Assembly: GCF_900086585.1 (NCBI RefSeq)
Contig: NZ_FLKM01000008.1
Location: forward strand, 1,054,001-1,118,000
Length of the DNA: 64,000 nucleotides
Source: Emergencia timonensis
GTDB taxonomy: Bacteria > Bacillota > Clostridia > Peptostreptococcales > Anaerovoracaceae
Reading direction: 5' to 3'
A model generated the notes under the pieces. That model made no database searches, was not told the origin of the DNA, and saw nothing but the letters and a program-made list of their open reading frames with translations. Shown here piece after piece: positions 54,355-62,791 of the stretch. Made by a program: the position numbers and the translations under genes. The stretch's first letter is position 1. Each line of letters begins with the position of its first letter.

Positions 54355-56109
54355 ATGAAAACATATTCAAAACAGGATTTCATCACTGCGGATTTTCCGT
54401 CCTTGCAGGAGATGAAGGTACAAGCGGCGGAAATCAGCAAAGACTGGCAGTACGGACAAACTGCATTCTGCCGAGAGCGGGGCGTTTCATCAGAGAGAGC
54501 GTTCAAAGAACAGTGTAAGGCGGAGAACAGGATCTCCAGACACGCCGCCATCGGTTATCATTCAGTGACGGAAACCTGCAGTGCCATGAAGTGGCTCTAT
54601 GAGGAATTAGATAAGAAGGGCTGCACCTTAGACCGAGTGGGCATACTTTTGGATGTTTCCATGGGTATCGCAGATGAATATAAGGATCATGCTATGGTCG
54701 GTTCAGGGCTTGTGCTTTGCAGCGAAGAGGAGTGGGCGGCCTTGGGACAGGCAGCGCCGCTGATGATTCATTTTGGCGACAACATGATCGGCTCTCTGCG
54801 CAGTCTTGAAAACCTCAAATTGGCCTTTCAAGCAGGGGCGACATCGGTGGGGAATTTTTCGCAGTATTTCAGCTACAGCTATCCCTTTCAATACGATAGG
54901 AACAAACGAACCCTGGATGCCTGTCTGGCCATCTGCATCATGGGGCAGAACAAAGAAAAGGGCATGGTGATGCATTCCAATTTGGATGACGGCTTTGCCG
55001 CAGCCTTTAACGACTTGGTTACGGTTCTGGCATGGGCCAAGGTCGAAAAATATCTGGCAGAGGATTTGATGGGGGCAAAGCTGGGCCATTGTTTCGGAAA
55101 TCTGTTCAGCAGTCCCATTCTGCGCCTGACTTTCTCAATGGCACTGGATGAAATCAACGAAGGGGATTCCTGCGGCACCATGATTTACGGAAATACCACG
55201 GATTACACCAAGGATTTTGTCAGAAACAATGCCGTAGTAAACGGCTATATCATCGGTGACATGATCGGCCAGATTCACAAACCTACCGGCCACGCCATGA
55301 GTTCGGTGCCGGTATCAGAGGCGGCGAGAATTCCCACCAAAGAAGAAATTTTGGATGCCCAAATCATGAGTAACGAAATCGAACGCTACGCCAGAGCTTT
55401 TGAACCCTATATCAACTGGACTAAGGTTGAAAAAGATAAGCAATTGCTGCTGCAGGGGGCCGAGGCGGTCTTTGATAATATCATGGAAGGTCTGGCAGAT
55501 ATGGGTATCGATATGAAAAATCCGGCAGAGATTATGATTACCTGCAAGGAGCTGGGACCGGAGTACCTGGAACGGGCTTTTGGTCTGGGGGAGCCGACTG
55601 ACGAATACGCAAATGGCAGAAGACCCATCTGGCCCACAGATATGGTGTGCAGCTTGGAAAAGATTCAGAACCAGTGCTTGCAGAATTTTGATCCGCAGAA
55701 GTCCGACCTAAAGGGACTGAAAGTAATTCTCTGTGCTACAGACATTCACGAATTTGGCAAGGTGGTCGTGGGCAACGTCCTGCGCAGATCCAATGCCGAA
55801 ATCTTTGACATCGGAAGGGACGCCAGTCCTGGCGAAGCCGCTGAAATGGCCTTGGAAACGGACAGCCGTGTGATTTTGGTCAGCTCCTATAATGGAATCG
55901 CCAGAACCTTCGCCAAGACCTTGCTGCGGGAAATGGACCGCTTGGGTATCGAGGCGGAGATTTTTATGGGCGGCCTGCTCAATGAAAATGACGAAGGCGG
56001 CAATATTCCTGTTGACGTCACAGAGGAACTGGAGGCCATGGGCATACACTGTGTGAAGGAGGCAGAATGCCTGCCTGCAGAAATCAAGAAAGTCTTTGCA
56101 GTACGGTAA
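54355..56109 (+). CDS. Fused GlmE/GlmS-like adenosylcobalamin-dependent mutase
   Basis: A 584-residue protein. Residues about 1-440 resemble the TIM-barrel catalytic subunit of glutamate mutase (GlmE), although shorter. Residues about 455-580 form a B12-binding domain with the base-off His motif DIHEFGKVVVGN and later SSYNG and MGGLLNENDEGG. In classical glutamate mutase these are two separate proteins. It should carry out a carbon-skeleton rearrangement, but the substrate cannot be read from sequence; 3-methylaspartate formation, or a rearrangement of the GRE5 product, are candidates. Start after GGGAAAGAG. Confidence 0.8.
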   Translation: MKTYSKQDFITADFPSLQEMKVQAAEISKDWQYGQTAFCRERGVSSERAFKEQCKAENRISRHAAIGYHSVTETCSAMKWLYEELDKKGCTLDRVGILLDVSMGIADEYKDHAMVGSGLVLCSEEEWAALGQAAPLMIHFGDNMIGSLRSLENLKLAFQAGATSVGNFSQYFSYSYPFQYDRNKRTLDACLAICIMGQNKEKGMVMHSNLDDGFAAAFNDLVTVLAWAKVEKYLAEDLMGAKLGHCFGNLFSSPILRLTFSMALDEINEGDSCGTMIYGNTTDYTKDFVRNNAVVNGYIIGDMIGQIHKPTGHAMSSVPVSEAARIPTKEEILDAQIMSNEIERYARAFEPYINWTKVEKDKQLLLQGAEAVFDNIMEGLADMGIDMKNPAEIMITCKELGPEYLERAFGLGEPTDEYANGRRPIWPTDMVCSLEKIQNQCLQNFDPQKSDLKGLKVILCATDIHEFGKVVVGNVLRRSNAEIFDIGRDASPGEAAEMALETDSRVILVSSYNGIARTFAKTLLREMDRLGIEAEIFMGGLLNENDEGGNIPVDVTEELEAMGIHCVKEAECLPAEIKKVFAVR

Positions 56110-56196
56110 ATGTCTCGACGGCGGAAATAAATCCACTTGTAAAAACCAACTGAATATGTAATAATTTCAGTAGTAATACAATTGGAGGGAAATAAT

Positions 56197-56877
56197 ATGT
56201 TGGATAAGCGAAGCCTGACAGATCAGACCATAAAAGAGCTTACGGAGATGATTACTGTGAAACAGACCTACAAGCCTGGAGACAAGCTGCCTAATGAATT
56301 GGTGTTGGCGGAAGAACTGGGGGTAAGCAGAACCACCCTTAGAGACGCGATTACTTATTTATCGTCAATCAATGTTCTCGAGCGAAAACGAGGAAAAGGG
56401 ACCTTTGTCATCGATAATGAGGCGTTACACGACGACTATGGCTTTAATGACTTGAATTTTCTGCAGGTAAAGCTGAAGGATCTGTATGAGGTACGCTTGA
56501 TTGTAGAGCCGGAAATGACAGCCATCGCAGCCAGAAAAGCCACTGACGAGGACCTGCAGAAAATTATTAAATATACGAAACTGATTGAAGCATCACCGGA
56601 AGAGGGTGACTTCACAGCAGATATGAATAAAAAGTTCCACAATGCAATTGCATTGGCAACTCACAATGAATTTATTATCAGACTGTATGAGAACATCAGT
56701 ACGGCCACGGTGAAGGCTTTCAACGAAGAGAGCATCATCCAGAAAAACGATGAAGTACTCGTGATGAGCCACAGCATGATAACGGAGATGATGAAGTGCA
56801 GGGATGCGGAAGGCGCCAAGCTGGCAATGCGGCTCCACATCAAGCAGTCGATAGATTTTTATAATCTGAAGATCTAG
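56197..56877 (+). CDS. GntR-family (FadR/FCD) transcriptional regulator
   Basis: A 226-residue regulator with an N-terminal winged HTH (KLPNELVLAEELGVSRTTLR) and a C-terminal FCD ligand domain with conserved His residues for a metal site. Start at 56197 after TTGGAGGGA. It lies inside module D and most likely represses it until an acid ligand is present. A good candidate operator is the motif at 48381-48395. Confidence 0.92.
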   Translation: MLDKRSLTDQTIKELTEMITVKQTYKPGDKLPNELVLAEELGVSRTTLRDAITYLSSINVLERKRGKGTFVIDNEALHDDYGFNDLNFLQVKLKDLYEVRLIVEPEMTAIAARKATDEDLQKIIKYTKLIEASPEEGDFTADMNKKFHNAIALATHNEFIIRLYENISTATVKAFNEESIIQKNDEVLVMSHSMITEMMKCRDAEGAKLAMRLHIKQSIDFYNLKI

Positions 56878-56907
56878 TGGGACTATGAAAATAAACGGAG
56901 GACAGAC

Positions 56908-57726
56908 ATGAAAAAAGTAGACAAAAGAATCGTATTTTACGGCGGCGGCAAAATGGCCGAAAGCATCATCAGAGGATTGCTGGGGAACGATACCCTGAAT
57001 CCTGAAAACATAACCGTGGGAGAGATGATTCCCGCCCGCTGCAGCTACCTGACTGATACTTATGGAATTACGGCAGTTACCGATGCATCGGAGGCAATCA
57101 AAGCGGCTGATATGGTACTTGTAGGCGTCAATCCGCCGCAGATTTCCAGTGTCACCAGCATACTGAAAACGATTCTGCGTTTGGATACCATCGTGCTGTC
57201 TTATGCCTGCGGTGTTGCAATCAGTGTTTTCGAGGAGCAGTTAGGCAGTGATAAAAAAATCGTGCGCATCGTGCCTAACACCCTCAGTCAGTCTGGCAAC
57301 GGGTATTCGCTGGCTCACAGTAATGAAAACCTCAGCGAGGACGATAAAGCTTTCGTCGACCAGTTGCTCCAGGGCCTTGGAAAGGTCCTCTATATGGAGG
57401 AAAGCAAGTTCGACAGCTTTCAGGGATATGGCTGTACGGGACCGCTTTGGGTATACAAATTTATAGAAGCGATGATTGACGCTGGCATTTATGTGGGTTT
57501 TACCCGCGCAGAGGCCCGGGAGCTGATTCTCGAAAATATGCTGGGTGTCGTGAAGGTTCTGCAGGAAACGGGGGCTTCTCCTACAGCCAAGATTGAAGAG
57601 CTGACTTCTCCCGGCGGCGTGACCATCGAAGCGCTGAGGGTCCTGCAGGAAAACGGCAGTTATCTGACGCCTACCATCGCATCTATGGAGGCGGCCGTAA
57701 AGAAATGTGCAATTGTGGCATCGTAA
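56908..57726 (+). CDS. ProC-like reductase, module D
   Basis: A 272-residue pyrroline-5-carboxylate reductase family protein with the loop YGGGKMAESI, the segment GVNPPQI and the signature LTSPGGVTIEAL. It is diverged from the ProC at 23956. Its place between a regulator and a dehydrogenase-like gene in a catabolic operon suggests reduction (or oxidation in reverse) of a cyclic or acyclic imine from the GRE5-mutase route, rather than proline biosynthesis. Ribosome site ACGGAGGA. Confidence 0.85.
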   Translation: MKKVDKRIVFYGGGKMAESIIRGLLGNDTLNPENITVGEMIPARCSYLTDTYGITAVTDASEAIKAADMVLVGVNPPQISSVTSILKTILRLDTIVLSYACGVAISVFEEQLGSDKKIVRIVPNTLSQSGNGYSLAHSNENLSEDDKAFVDQLLQGLGKVLYMEESKFDSFQGYGCTGPLWVYKFIEAMIDAGIYVGFTRAEARELILENMLGVVKVLQETGASPTAKIEELTSPGGVTIEALRVLQENGSYLTPTIASMEAAVKKCAIVAS

Positions 57727-57741
57727 GATGAGGAGCATAGA

Positions 57742-58629
57742 ATGAAAAAATTTGATTTATTAGTGATGGTTGACAATACCGGCATTGCAGAGTTTGCTTT
57801 GCCGGCGCTGGAGTTGTCGGCCGAACAGGTGGTCTGCTATGAAGATTTCCCTTCTGACCAGGAAACCATCTTACGGCGGATTCAGGAAGCGGACGCTGTG
57901 CTGGTATCCTGGAACACGGTTTTGACGAAAGAAACTCTTTCTCAATGCCATAAACTGCGTTACGTCGGTCTGTGCTGTACTTATTTTAACGAAGCTTCCT
58001 GCAACGTGGACATTCCCTGCTGCAGAGAAAAGGGCATTACTGTGACGGGAGTCAGCCATTATGGCGATTACGGCGTAGCAGAGTACGTCATCAGTGAGTT
58101 GATTCAAGTGGTAAAGGGCTTGGGTCCCATTTCCCTTTATGAGGAACAGAGAGAACTGCGCCATATGAAACTGGGCATCATCGGCCTGGGCACGGTGGGG
58201 ACCATGATTGCAGAGGCGGCGGCATTTTTCGGCATGGAAGTGGCCTATCACAACCGAACAAAAAAAGCAGACTGCCCGTATCCGTATATGGAGAAGGCAG
58301 ATTTGCTTAGCAGCAGTGATGTGATTTTGACCAGCATTCCGAGAAACCAGATTGTCATGGAAAAAGAAGACTTTGACCAGATGGGAAAGCTTTTTATCAA
58401 TGTGGGAGTAGGGCCATCCTTCAATCTGGAGGCCTTTGCGCATTGGATTGCAGCGGGAAATTACGCAATTCTCGACGCAGGATCGATTCACAAGGAATAC
58501 CGCCAGTGGTACAGAGAGCAAGAACGAATCGTGCTTGCTGACCGGGTGGCGGGGTTCACCTATAACGCCCGTCAGCGTCTGGCAGAGAAGGCCGTTAAGA
58601 ATATCAAAGATTTTCTCGACACAGAATAA
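57742..58629 (+). CDS. D-2-hydroxyacid dehydrogenase-like protein without usual catalytic residues
   Basis: A 295-residue protein with the NAD-binding domain of D-2-hydroxyacid dehydrogenases (GIIGLGTVGTMIAEAAAFFG). Where the family has the substrate arginine in INTARG this protein has INVGVG, and where it has the catalytic His in TPHIAG it has ADRVAG followed by FTYNAR. The usual dehydrogenase chemistry is therefore unlikely. It may bind NAD to do something else or act on an imine partner. Last gene of module D, 15 bp after ProC, ended by the terminator at 58653. Confidence 0.75.
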   Translation: MKKFDLLVMVDNTGIAEFALPALELSAEQVVCYEDFPSDQETILRRIQEADAVLVSWNTVLTKETLSQCHKLRYVGLCCTYFNEASCNVDIPCCREKGITVTGVSHYGDYGVAEYVISELIQVVKGLGPISLYEEQRELRHMKLGIIGLGTVGTMIAEAAAFFGMEVAYHNRTKKADCPYPYMEKADLLSSSDVILTSIPRNQIVMEKEDFDQMGKLFINVGVGPSFNLEAFAHWIAAGNYAILDAGSIHKEYRQWYREQERIVLADRVAGFTYNARQRLAEKAVKNIKDFLDTE

Positions 58630-58652
58630 AGTAAAAGCTCCTATTTTTTAAG

Positions 58653-58701
58653 AACGCGGCAGAAGGTGCGGTGAGAAACTGTACCTTCTGCCGCGTTTTT
58701 A
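58653..58701 (+). terminator. Terminator of module D
   Basis: A 15-bp perfect stem AACGCGGCAGAAGGT / ACCTTCTGCCGCGTT followed by TTT. Further on, 58813-58838 holds a second hairpin GAACTAGT/ACTAGTTC without a T-run; the rest up to 58966 is AT-rich and featureless. Confidence 0.9.
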
Positions 58702-58966
58702 GTCTAAGAGGCCTGATAAAAGCTGGTGCGACAGAGACACAGGTTAGCATCTATTTATCCCAATCCTTCTGTTATGACGGTTGAAGACGTTATAGTATCC
58801 TTCGTTAAAAACGAACTAGTCCGAATTCGTACTAGTTCATTCTTGCGCCAAAACATATACTATTATTAAGCCTTTTATATTTTTTGTAAATTTTTTGATT
58901 AAAATGGAAACAATATCAAGAAAATTCAAACTACCAAACAAAAAGTTATAAAATCTGAAAAATAAT

Positions 58967-58995
58967 TTGACATTGCCCATCGAATTGGTTACAAT
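58967..58995 (+). promoter_or_regulatory. Sigma-70 promoter of the ATPase gene
   Basis: TTGACA at 58967-58972, 17-bp spacer, TACAAT at 58990-58995, 36 bp before the start codon. Confidence 0.85.
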
Positions 58996-59031
58996 GAAAA
59001 GTGTAAAGAGGCAATTTAATGGGGGATTTTG

Positions 59032-59724
59032 ATGAAACAGATATTAACAGAACTTCTGAAAAATAAGAAGAATTTTGTCTTTGTTGGAGAAGCGGGCAGC
59101 GGAAAAAGTGAGATTGCTATTAACTTCGCAATTCAGCTTGCGAGGCTCAGCGATAAGCCGGTGCACTTCTTTGACGTAGACCAAACGAAACCATTGTTCA
59201 GGTCCAGAGACGTAAAGGAAAAACTGCAGGAGGAGAACGTAACGTTCCACTACGAAGAGCAGTTTTTTGACGCGCCGACCATCGTAGGCGGTGTCAGAGA
59301 GCATTTGATGGATGAAAATGTAATCGTAGTCATCGACGTAGGCGGCGACCATCTGGGAGCCAGACTGATCGGCGGCTTTGCACCTTTGCTGAACAGAGAA
59401 TTTACACAGAACTTCTTTGTTATCAATTCTTACAGACCTTGGTCTAAGGATTTGGTAGCCATCGACGGAACCATGGCCCGGGTTTTGGGTATGGCTCACA
59501 TCGAGCTTGCAAATGTTTCTATCATGAGTAATCCCAACGTGGGACTGACCACAACTGCCGAAGAAGCTATCCGTGGCAACGACAAGGTCAAGGCCCTGAT
59601 TGACGAATATCTCTCGATAGATTATATGTGCGCGAGAGAAGAGATCTGTCCAGACATAGAGGACAAAGTTGAAGTTCCATTGCTTCCAATTAAACTTTAT
59701 CTTACATATGAATGGAACGAATAA
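59032..59724 (+). CDS. P-loop ATPase of unknown role, upstream of VOR operon
   Basis: A 230-residue soluble P-loop NTPase with Walker A GEAGSGKS near residue 19, a probable Walker B VIVVIDVGG, and a C-terminal segment with two cysteines (CAREEIC). The pattern FFDVDQTKPLFRSRD is reminiscent of MinD/ParA-like or nucleotide-dependent assembly ATPases. It precedes the four oxidoreductase genes by 105 bp and may help assemble or regulate them. I do not recognise a named family. Start at 59032 after GGGGGA. Confidence 0.7.
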   Translation: MKQILTELLKNKKNFVFVGEAGSGKSEIAINFAIQLARLSDKPVHFFDVDQTKPLFRSRDVKEKLQEENVTFHYEEQFFDAPTIVGGVREHLMDENVIVVIDVGGDHLGARLIGGFAPLLNREFTQNFFVINSYRPWSKDLVAIDGTMARVLGMAHIELANVSIMSNPNVGLTTTAEEAIRGNDKVKALIDEYLSIDYMCAREEICPDIEDKVEVPLLPIKLYLTYEWNE

Positions 59725-59829
59725 ATTTATCAACGAACCCACTGCATCATGAATAGAGGGTTATTGAATATCGGTTGGCGGATTTAGCTTCTGCTGACCC
59801 GTCATACACCAATTAGGAGGTAATCAAAA

Positions 59830-60045
59830 ATGGCAAAAGGAAAAGTAGAAATTAGAGCAGAGAGCTGCAAGAGCTGTGGCTATTGCGTCAAATTCTGCCC
59901 TAAAAACGTACTCGCAATTGGCGACAAAGTTAATTCAAAAGGCTATCAGTATGTTGTTGCGGCAAATCCGGATGATTGCATCGGCTGCGCTTCATGCGGT
60001 GTCGTATGTCCAGACGCAGCAATTGAGGTTTATAGGGAGGTTTAG
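59830..60045 (+). CDS. 2-oxoacid:ferredoxin oxidoreductase, ferredoxin-like delta subunit
   Basis: A 71-residue 2[4Fe-4S] protein with CKSCGYCVKFCP and CIGCASCGVVCP. It passes electrons from the TPP subunit to ferredoxin. Ribosome site TAGGAGG; first gene of a tight four-gene operon (3-bp gap to the next). Confidence 0.93.
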   Translation: MAKGKVEIRAESCKSCGYCVKFCPKNVLAIGDKVNSKGYQYVVAANPDDCIGCASCGVVCPDAAIEVYREV

Positions 60046-60048
60046 AAA

Positions 60049-61128
60049 ATGGCAAGAGTATTTATGAAAGGCTGTGAAGCGATTGCAGAAGCAGCTGTTA
60101 GAGCAGGTTGCAGGTTCTTCGCCGGCTACCCGATTACACCACAGAACGAAATTCCGGAATACTTCTCAAGAAGAATGCCGGAAGTTGACGGCGTTTTCGT
60201 ACAGGGCGAAAGTGAAGTTGCATCCGTAAACATGCTTTATGGTGCAGTGCAGACTGGAACTAGATCCATGAGTTCCTCTTCAAGTACAGGTATCAGCCTT
60301 TACAGCGAAGGCGTATCCTATTGTGCGGGAGCACGTTTACCGATCGTTTATGTAAACGTAGGCAGAGGAGGCCCTGGTATCGGCGCAATCCAGCCGGCGC
60401 AGCAGGATTATCTGCAGGCGACAAAAGCCTCCGGTAACGGCGGTTTTGAAATGATCGTCCTTTCACCGTCCACCGTACAGGAAGCGGTCGATATGACTTA
60501 CGAAGCATTTGATCTTGCTGAAAGAGACAATAACCCTGTATTGGTATTGACTGACGGCGTCATGGGTACGATGATGGAGCCGGTTGAACTTCCTCCTATG
60601 AAAACTGCAGAAGAAGTTGCTGCTATGAAGGAAGCACGCCGCAGCGTGTCTGCAGTCGGACATAAGCCTGAAGAACAAGTGAGAATTCTTCCGGGTGGTG
60701 TTGGCGGCAGTTTTGAGCCTGTCAATATCGCTGCTGCTGAATTATATAAATCATGGGTAGACAAGGACGTCAGAGTGGAAGAAATCATGCTGGATGATGC
60801 AGAAATCGTTTTAACTGCTTATGGCATTTCCGGACGTATTGCAAAAGTAGCAGTTAAGGAACTGAGAGCAGAAGGAATCAAGGCCGGAATGATTAGACCG
60901 ATTGCGATTCATCCGTTCCCTTACAAGTCTTATGAAAACCTCGACTTTGACAGAGTAAAGGGCATTCTGGATGTAGAAATGTCCATTCCGGCGCAGATGG
61001 TATGGGATATCGACCATGCTGTTCATGGAAGATGTCCGATCAAAGAATGTCTGCGTTCAGGCGGAGAACTCATGACTAAAGAAAGAGTTTTGAGAGCTGC
61101 TCGTGAACTGGCAAAGGAGGTATTATAA
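60049..61128 (+). CDS. vorB: 2-oxoacid:ferredoxin oxidoreductase, alpha subunit (VorB type)
   Basis: A 359-residue alpha subunit with the pyrimidine-binding segment FFAGYPITPQNEIPEYFSRR and GESEVASVNMLYGA. Length and subunit order (delta-alpha-beta-gamma) fit 2-ketoisovalerate- or 2-oxoglutarate-type enzymes that make acyl-CoA and reduced ferredoxin. In an amino acid fermenter this would oxidise keto acids from branched-chain amino acids. Its stop overlaps the next start by one base. Confidence 0.88.
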   Translation: MARVFMKGCEAIAEAAVRAGCRFFAGYPITPQNEIPEYFSRRMPEVDGVFVQGESEVASVNMLYGAVQTGTRSMSSSSSTGISLYSEGVSYCAGARLPIVYVNVGRGGPGIGAIQPAQQDYLQATKASGNGGFEMIVLSPSTVQEAVDMTYEAFDLAERDNNPVLVLTDGVMGTMMEPVELPPMKTAEEVAAMKEARRSVSAVGHKPEEQVRILPGGVGGSFEPVNIAAAELYKSWVDKDVRVEEIMLDDAEIVLTAYGISGRIAKVAVKELRAEGIKAGMIRPIAIHPFPYKSYENLDFDRVKGILDVEMSIPAQMVWDIDHAVHGRCPIKECLRSGGELMTKERVLRAARELAKEVL

Positions 61129-61877
61129 TGGAGAAGGTATATAAGAGAACCATTGGTATCAAGCCAGATGCAGTATCTGGTTTCTGCCCTGGCTGCATGC
61201 ACGGAACGATTCATAAGCTCATCGGTGAAGTTTCTGAGGAATTGGGCATGCTGGAGAAATTAGTCCGCTGCGAAGGCGTAGGCTGCTGCGGATTGGGACA
61301 GTTATATGTAAGTCACGACCTGAACATCTCTGCACACGGAAGAGCTTGTGCAGTAGCGACAGGTCTCAAGAGAACCAGCCCGGAATCACTGGTTTATACA
61401 TATCAGGGAGACGGCGACCTGGCATCCATCGGACTGGGCGAAACCGTTTCTGCTGCAAACAGAGGTGAAAACTTTACTGTCATTTTCGTCAACAACGGAA
61501 TTTACGGCATGACTGGCGGACAGATGGCGCCGACGACTTTGATCGGCATGAAAGCTACTACTGCACCAAAGGGCAGAGACCCGAAGGAACACGGTTATCC
61601 GATCCACATGTGCGAAGTGCTGAACCAGCTGACAGCTCCTTACTATCTCGAGAGAACTTCCTGCAACACGCCGGGCAACGTTCGCAAGACCAAAGCTGCC
61701 ATCAAAAAGGCGTTCCAGTATCAGATGGAAGGAAAAGGTTTCTCCATGGTAGAAATCGTCACTTCCTGTCCGACAAACTGGGGTCTCAACGAAGCAAAGG
61801 CGCTGGACTTCTTAGAAACGGATATGCTGAAGGAATTCCCTCTGGGAGTATTCAGAGATAAGGCGAAGGAGGAATAA
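61128..61877 (+). CDS. 2-oxoacid:ferredoxin oxidoreductase, beta (TPP) subunit
   Basis: A 249-residue TPP-binding subunit with the motif GDGDLASIGLGE...NNGIYGMTGGQ and the cluster cysteines in FCPGCMHG and CEGVGCCGLG. It decarboxylates the 2-oxoacid on thiamine diphosphate. The ATG overlaps the stop of the alpha subunit (TAATG), with GGAGG just upstream. Confidence 0.92.
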   Translation: MEKVYKRTIGIKPDAVSGFCPGCMHGTIHKLIGEVSEELGMLEKLVRCEGVGCCGLGQLYVSHDLNISAHGRACAVATGLKRTSPESLVYTYQGDGDLASIGLGETVSAANRGENFTVIFVNNGIYGMTGGQMAPTTLIGMKATTAPKGRDPKEHGYPIHMCEVLNQLTAPYYLERTSCNTPGNVRKTKAAIKKAFQYQMEGKGFSMVEIVTSCPTNWGLNEAKALDFLETDMLKEFPLGVFRDKAKEE

Positions 61878-61879
61878 TC

Positions 61880-62431
61880 ATGGAAAGAAATTTACTTGTT
61901 GCCGGATTCGGCGGACAGGGTGTCATGATGCTGGGAACTCTTTTGGCAACAGCAACCTGCGAATCAACAGATAAACACGTTACCTATTTCCCATCCTATG
62001 GCGCTGAGATGCGTGGAGGAACAGCGAACTGCTATGTCGTCATTTCTGACGACGAAATCGGTGCGCCGGTTATGGAAGCCATGGAAGACATGATCGTCAT
62101 GAACGACCCTTCCCTGCACAAATTCCTTCCAAAACTGAAAGAGGGCGGAACCCTGTTCATCAACAGCTCCATCGTAAAATCAAAGATCGATAGAGACGAC
62201 ATCACAGTTGTAGAGGTGCCTGTAACGGAAATGGCTCTGGAGATGGGGAATCCAAAGGTGCTGAACATCATCATGCTCGGTGCATACATCGGATATACTG
62301 AAGTCGTTTCTGAAGACGTCATCTTAGAGGGCATCAGAAACAAAATCGGTAAGAAAAAACCACAGCTGCTTCCACTGAACGAAGAGGCTTATGCAAAAGG
62401 CCTTGCAATCGGAAAAGCTGCTAGAAAATAG
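61880..62431 (+). CDS. 2-oxoacid:ferredoxin oxidoreductase, gamma subunit
   Basis: A 183-residue gamma subunit with the characteristic AGFGGQGVMMLGTLLA and SYGAEMRGGTANC motifs, the CoA-binding region. Ribosome site AAGGAGG. Last gene of the operon, terminated at 62449-62474. Confidence 0.93.
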   Translation: MERNLLVAGFGGQGVMMLGTLLATATCESTDKHVTYFPSYGAEMRGGTANCYVVISDDEIGAPVMEAMEDMIVMNDPSLHKFLPKLKEGGTLFINSSIVKSKIDRDDITVVEVPVTEMALEMGNPKVLNIIMLGAYIGYTEVVSEDVILEGIRNKIGKKKPQLLPLNEEAYAKGLAIGKAARK

Positions 62432-62448
62432 TATATACTGCTAACACG

Positions 62449-62474
62449 GACCGGTGCTTCTGCGCCGGTCTTTT
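62449..62474 (+). terminator. Terminator of the VOR operon
   Basis: GACCGGTGC / GCGCCGGTC stem with a TTCT loop and T4 tail. Confidence 0.88.
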
Positions 62475-62568
62475 GTCGTTAAAAATGTATGATAACGCAA
62501 AATTTGAATACGCAGTGAAAGTGGATGGCAGAGCAGACTGGAAAATTTTGAGAAGATAACGAATGTTC

Positions 62569-62597
62569 TTGAATCGCTGGTAAAAACGTCGTATAAT
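62569..62597 (+). promoter_or_regulatory. Sigma-70 promoter of the riboswitch transcript
   Basis: TTGAAT at 62569-62574, 17-bp spacer, TATAAT at 62592-62597, directly before the c-di-GMP aptamer. Confidence 0.8.
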
Positions 62598-62611
62598 AAA
62601 ACCAGAATTGA

Positions 62612-62769
62612 AGATTGGGTAAACCTGTCGAAAGGCAGCGACACAAAGCTATAGGGCCTTCCCTTTTACGGATGGCAGCCAGTTGCACAGATTATTTGAG
62701 TTTGTTCATAGATGAATGAAGTCTGTTTTATTGCGCAAAAAGAGCATGTGCCGTGGCCATGCTCTTTTA
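62612..62769 (+). promoter_or_regulatory. Cyclic di-GMP-I (GEMM-I) riboswitch with terminator platform
   Basis: The aptamer (about 62612-62690) shows the GEMM-I hallmarks in order: GGTAAACC, the CGAAAGG tetraloop region, CAGCGACACAAAGC, TATAGGG, and GGATGGCAGCCAGTTGCAC. A strong hairpin AAAAGAGCATG...CATGCTCTTTT (62737-62769) follows and ends in T-rich sequence, the likely expression platform. The next gene starts 23 bp later. Known GEMM-I switches of this layout control surface and motility genes. Confidence 0.92.
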
Positions 62770-62791
62770 GTATTTTAAGAAAGGAACGATT

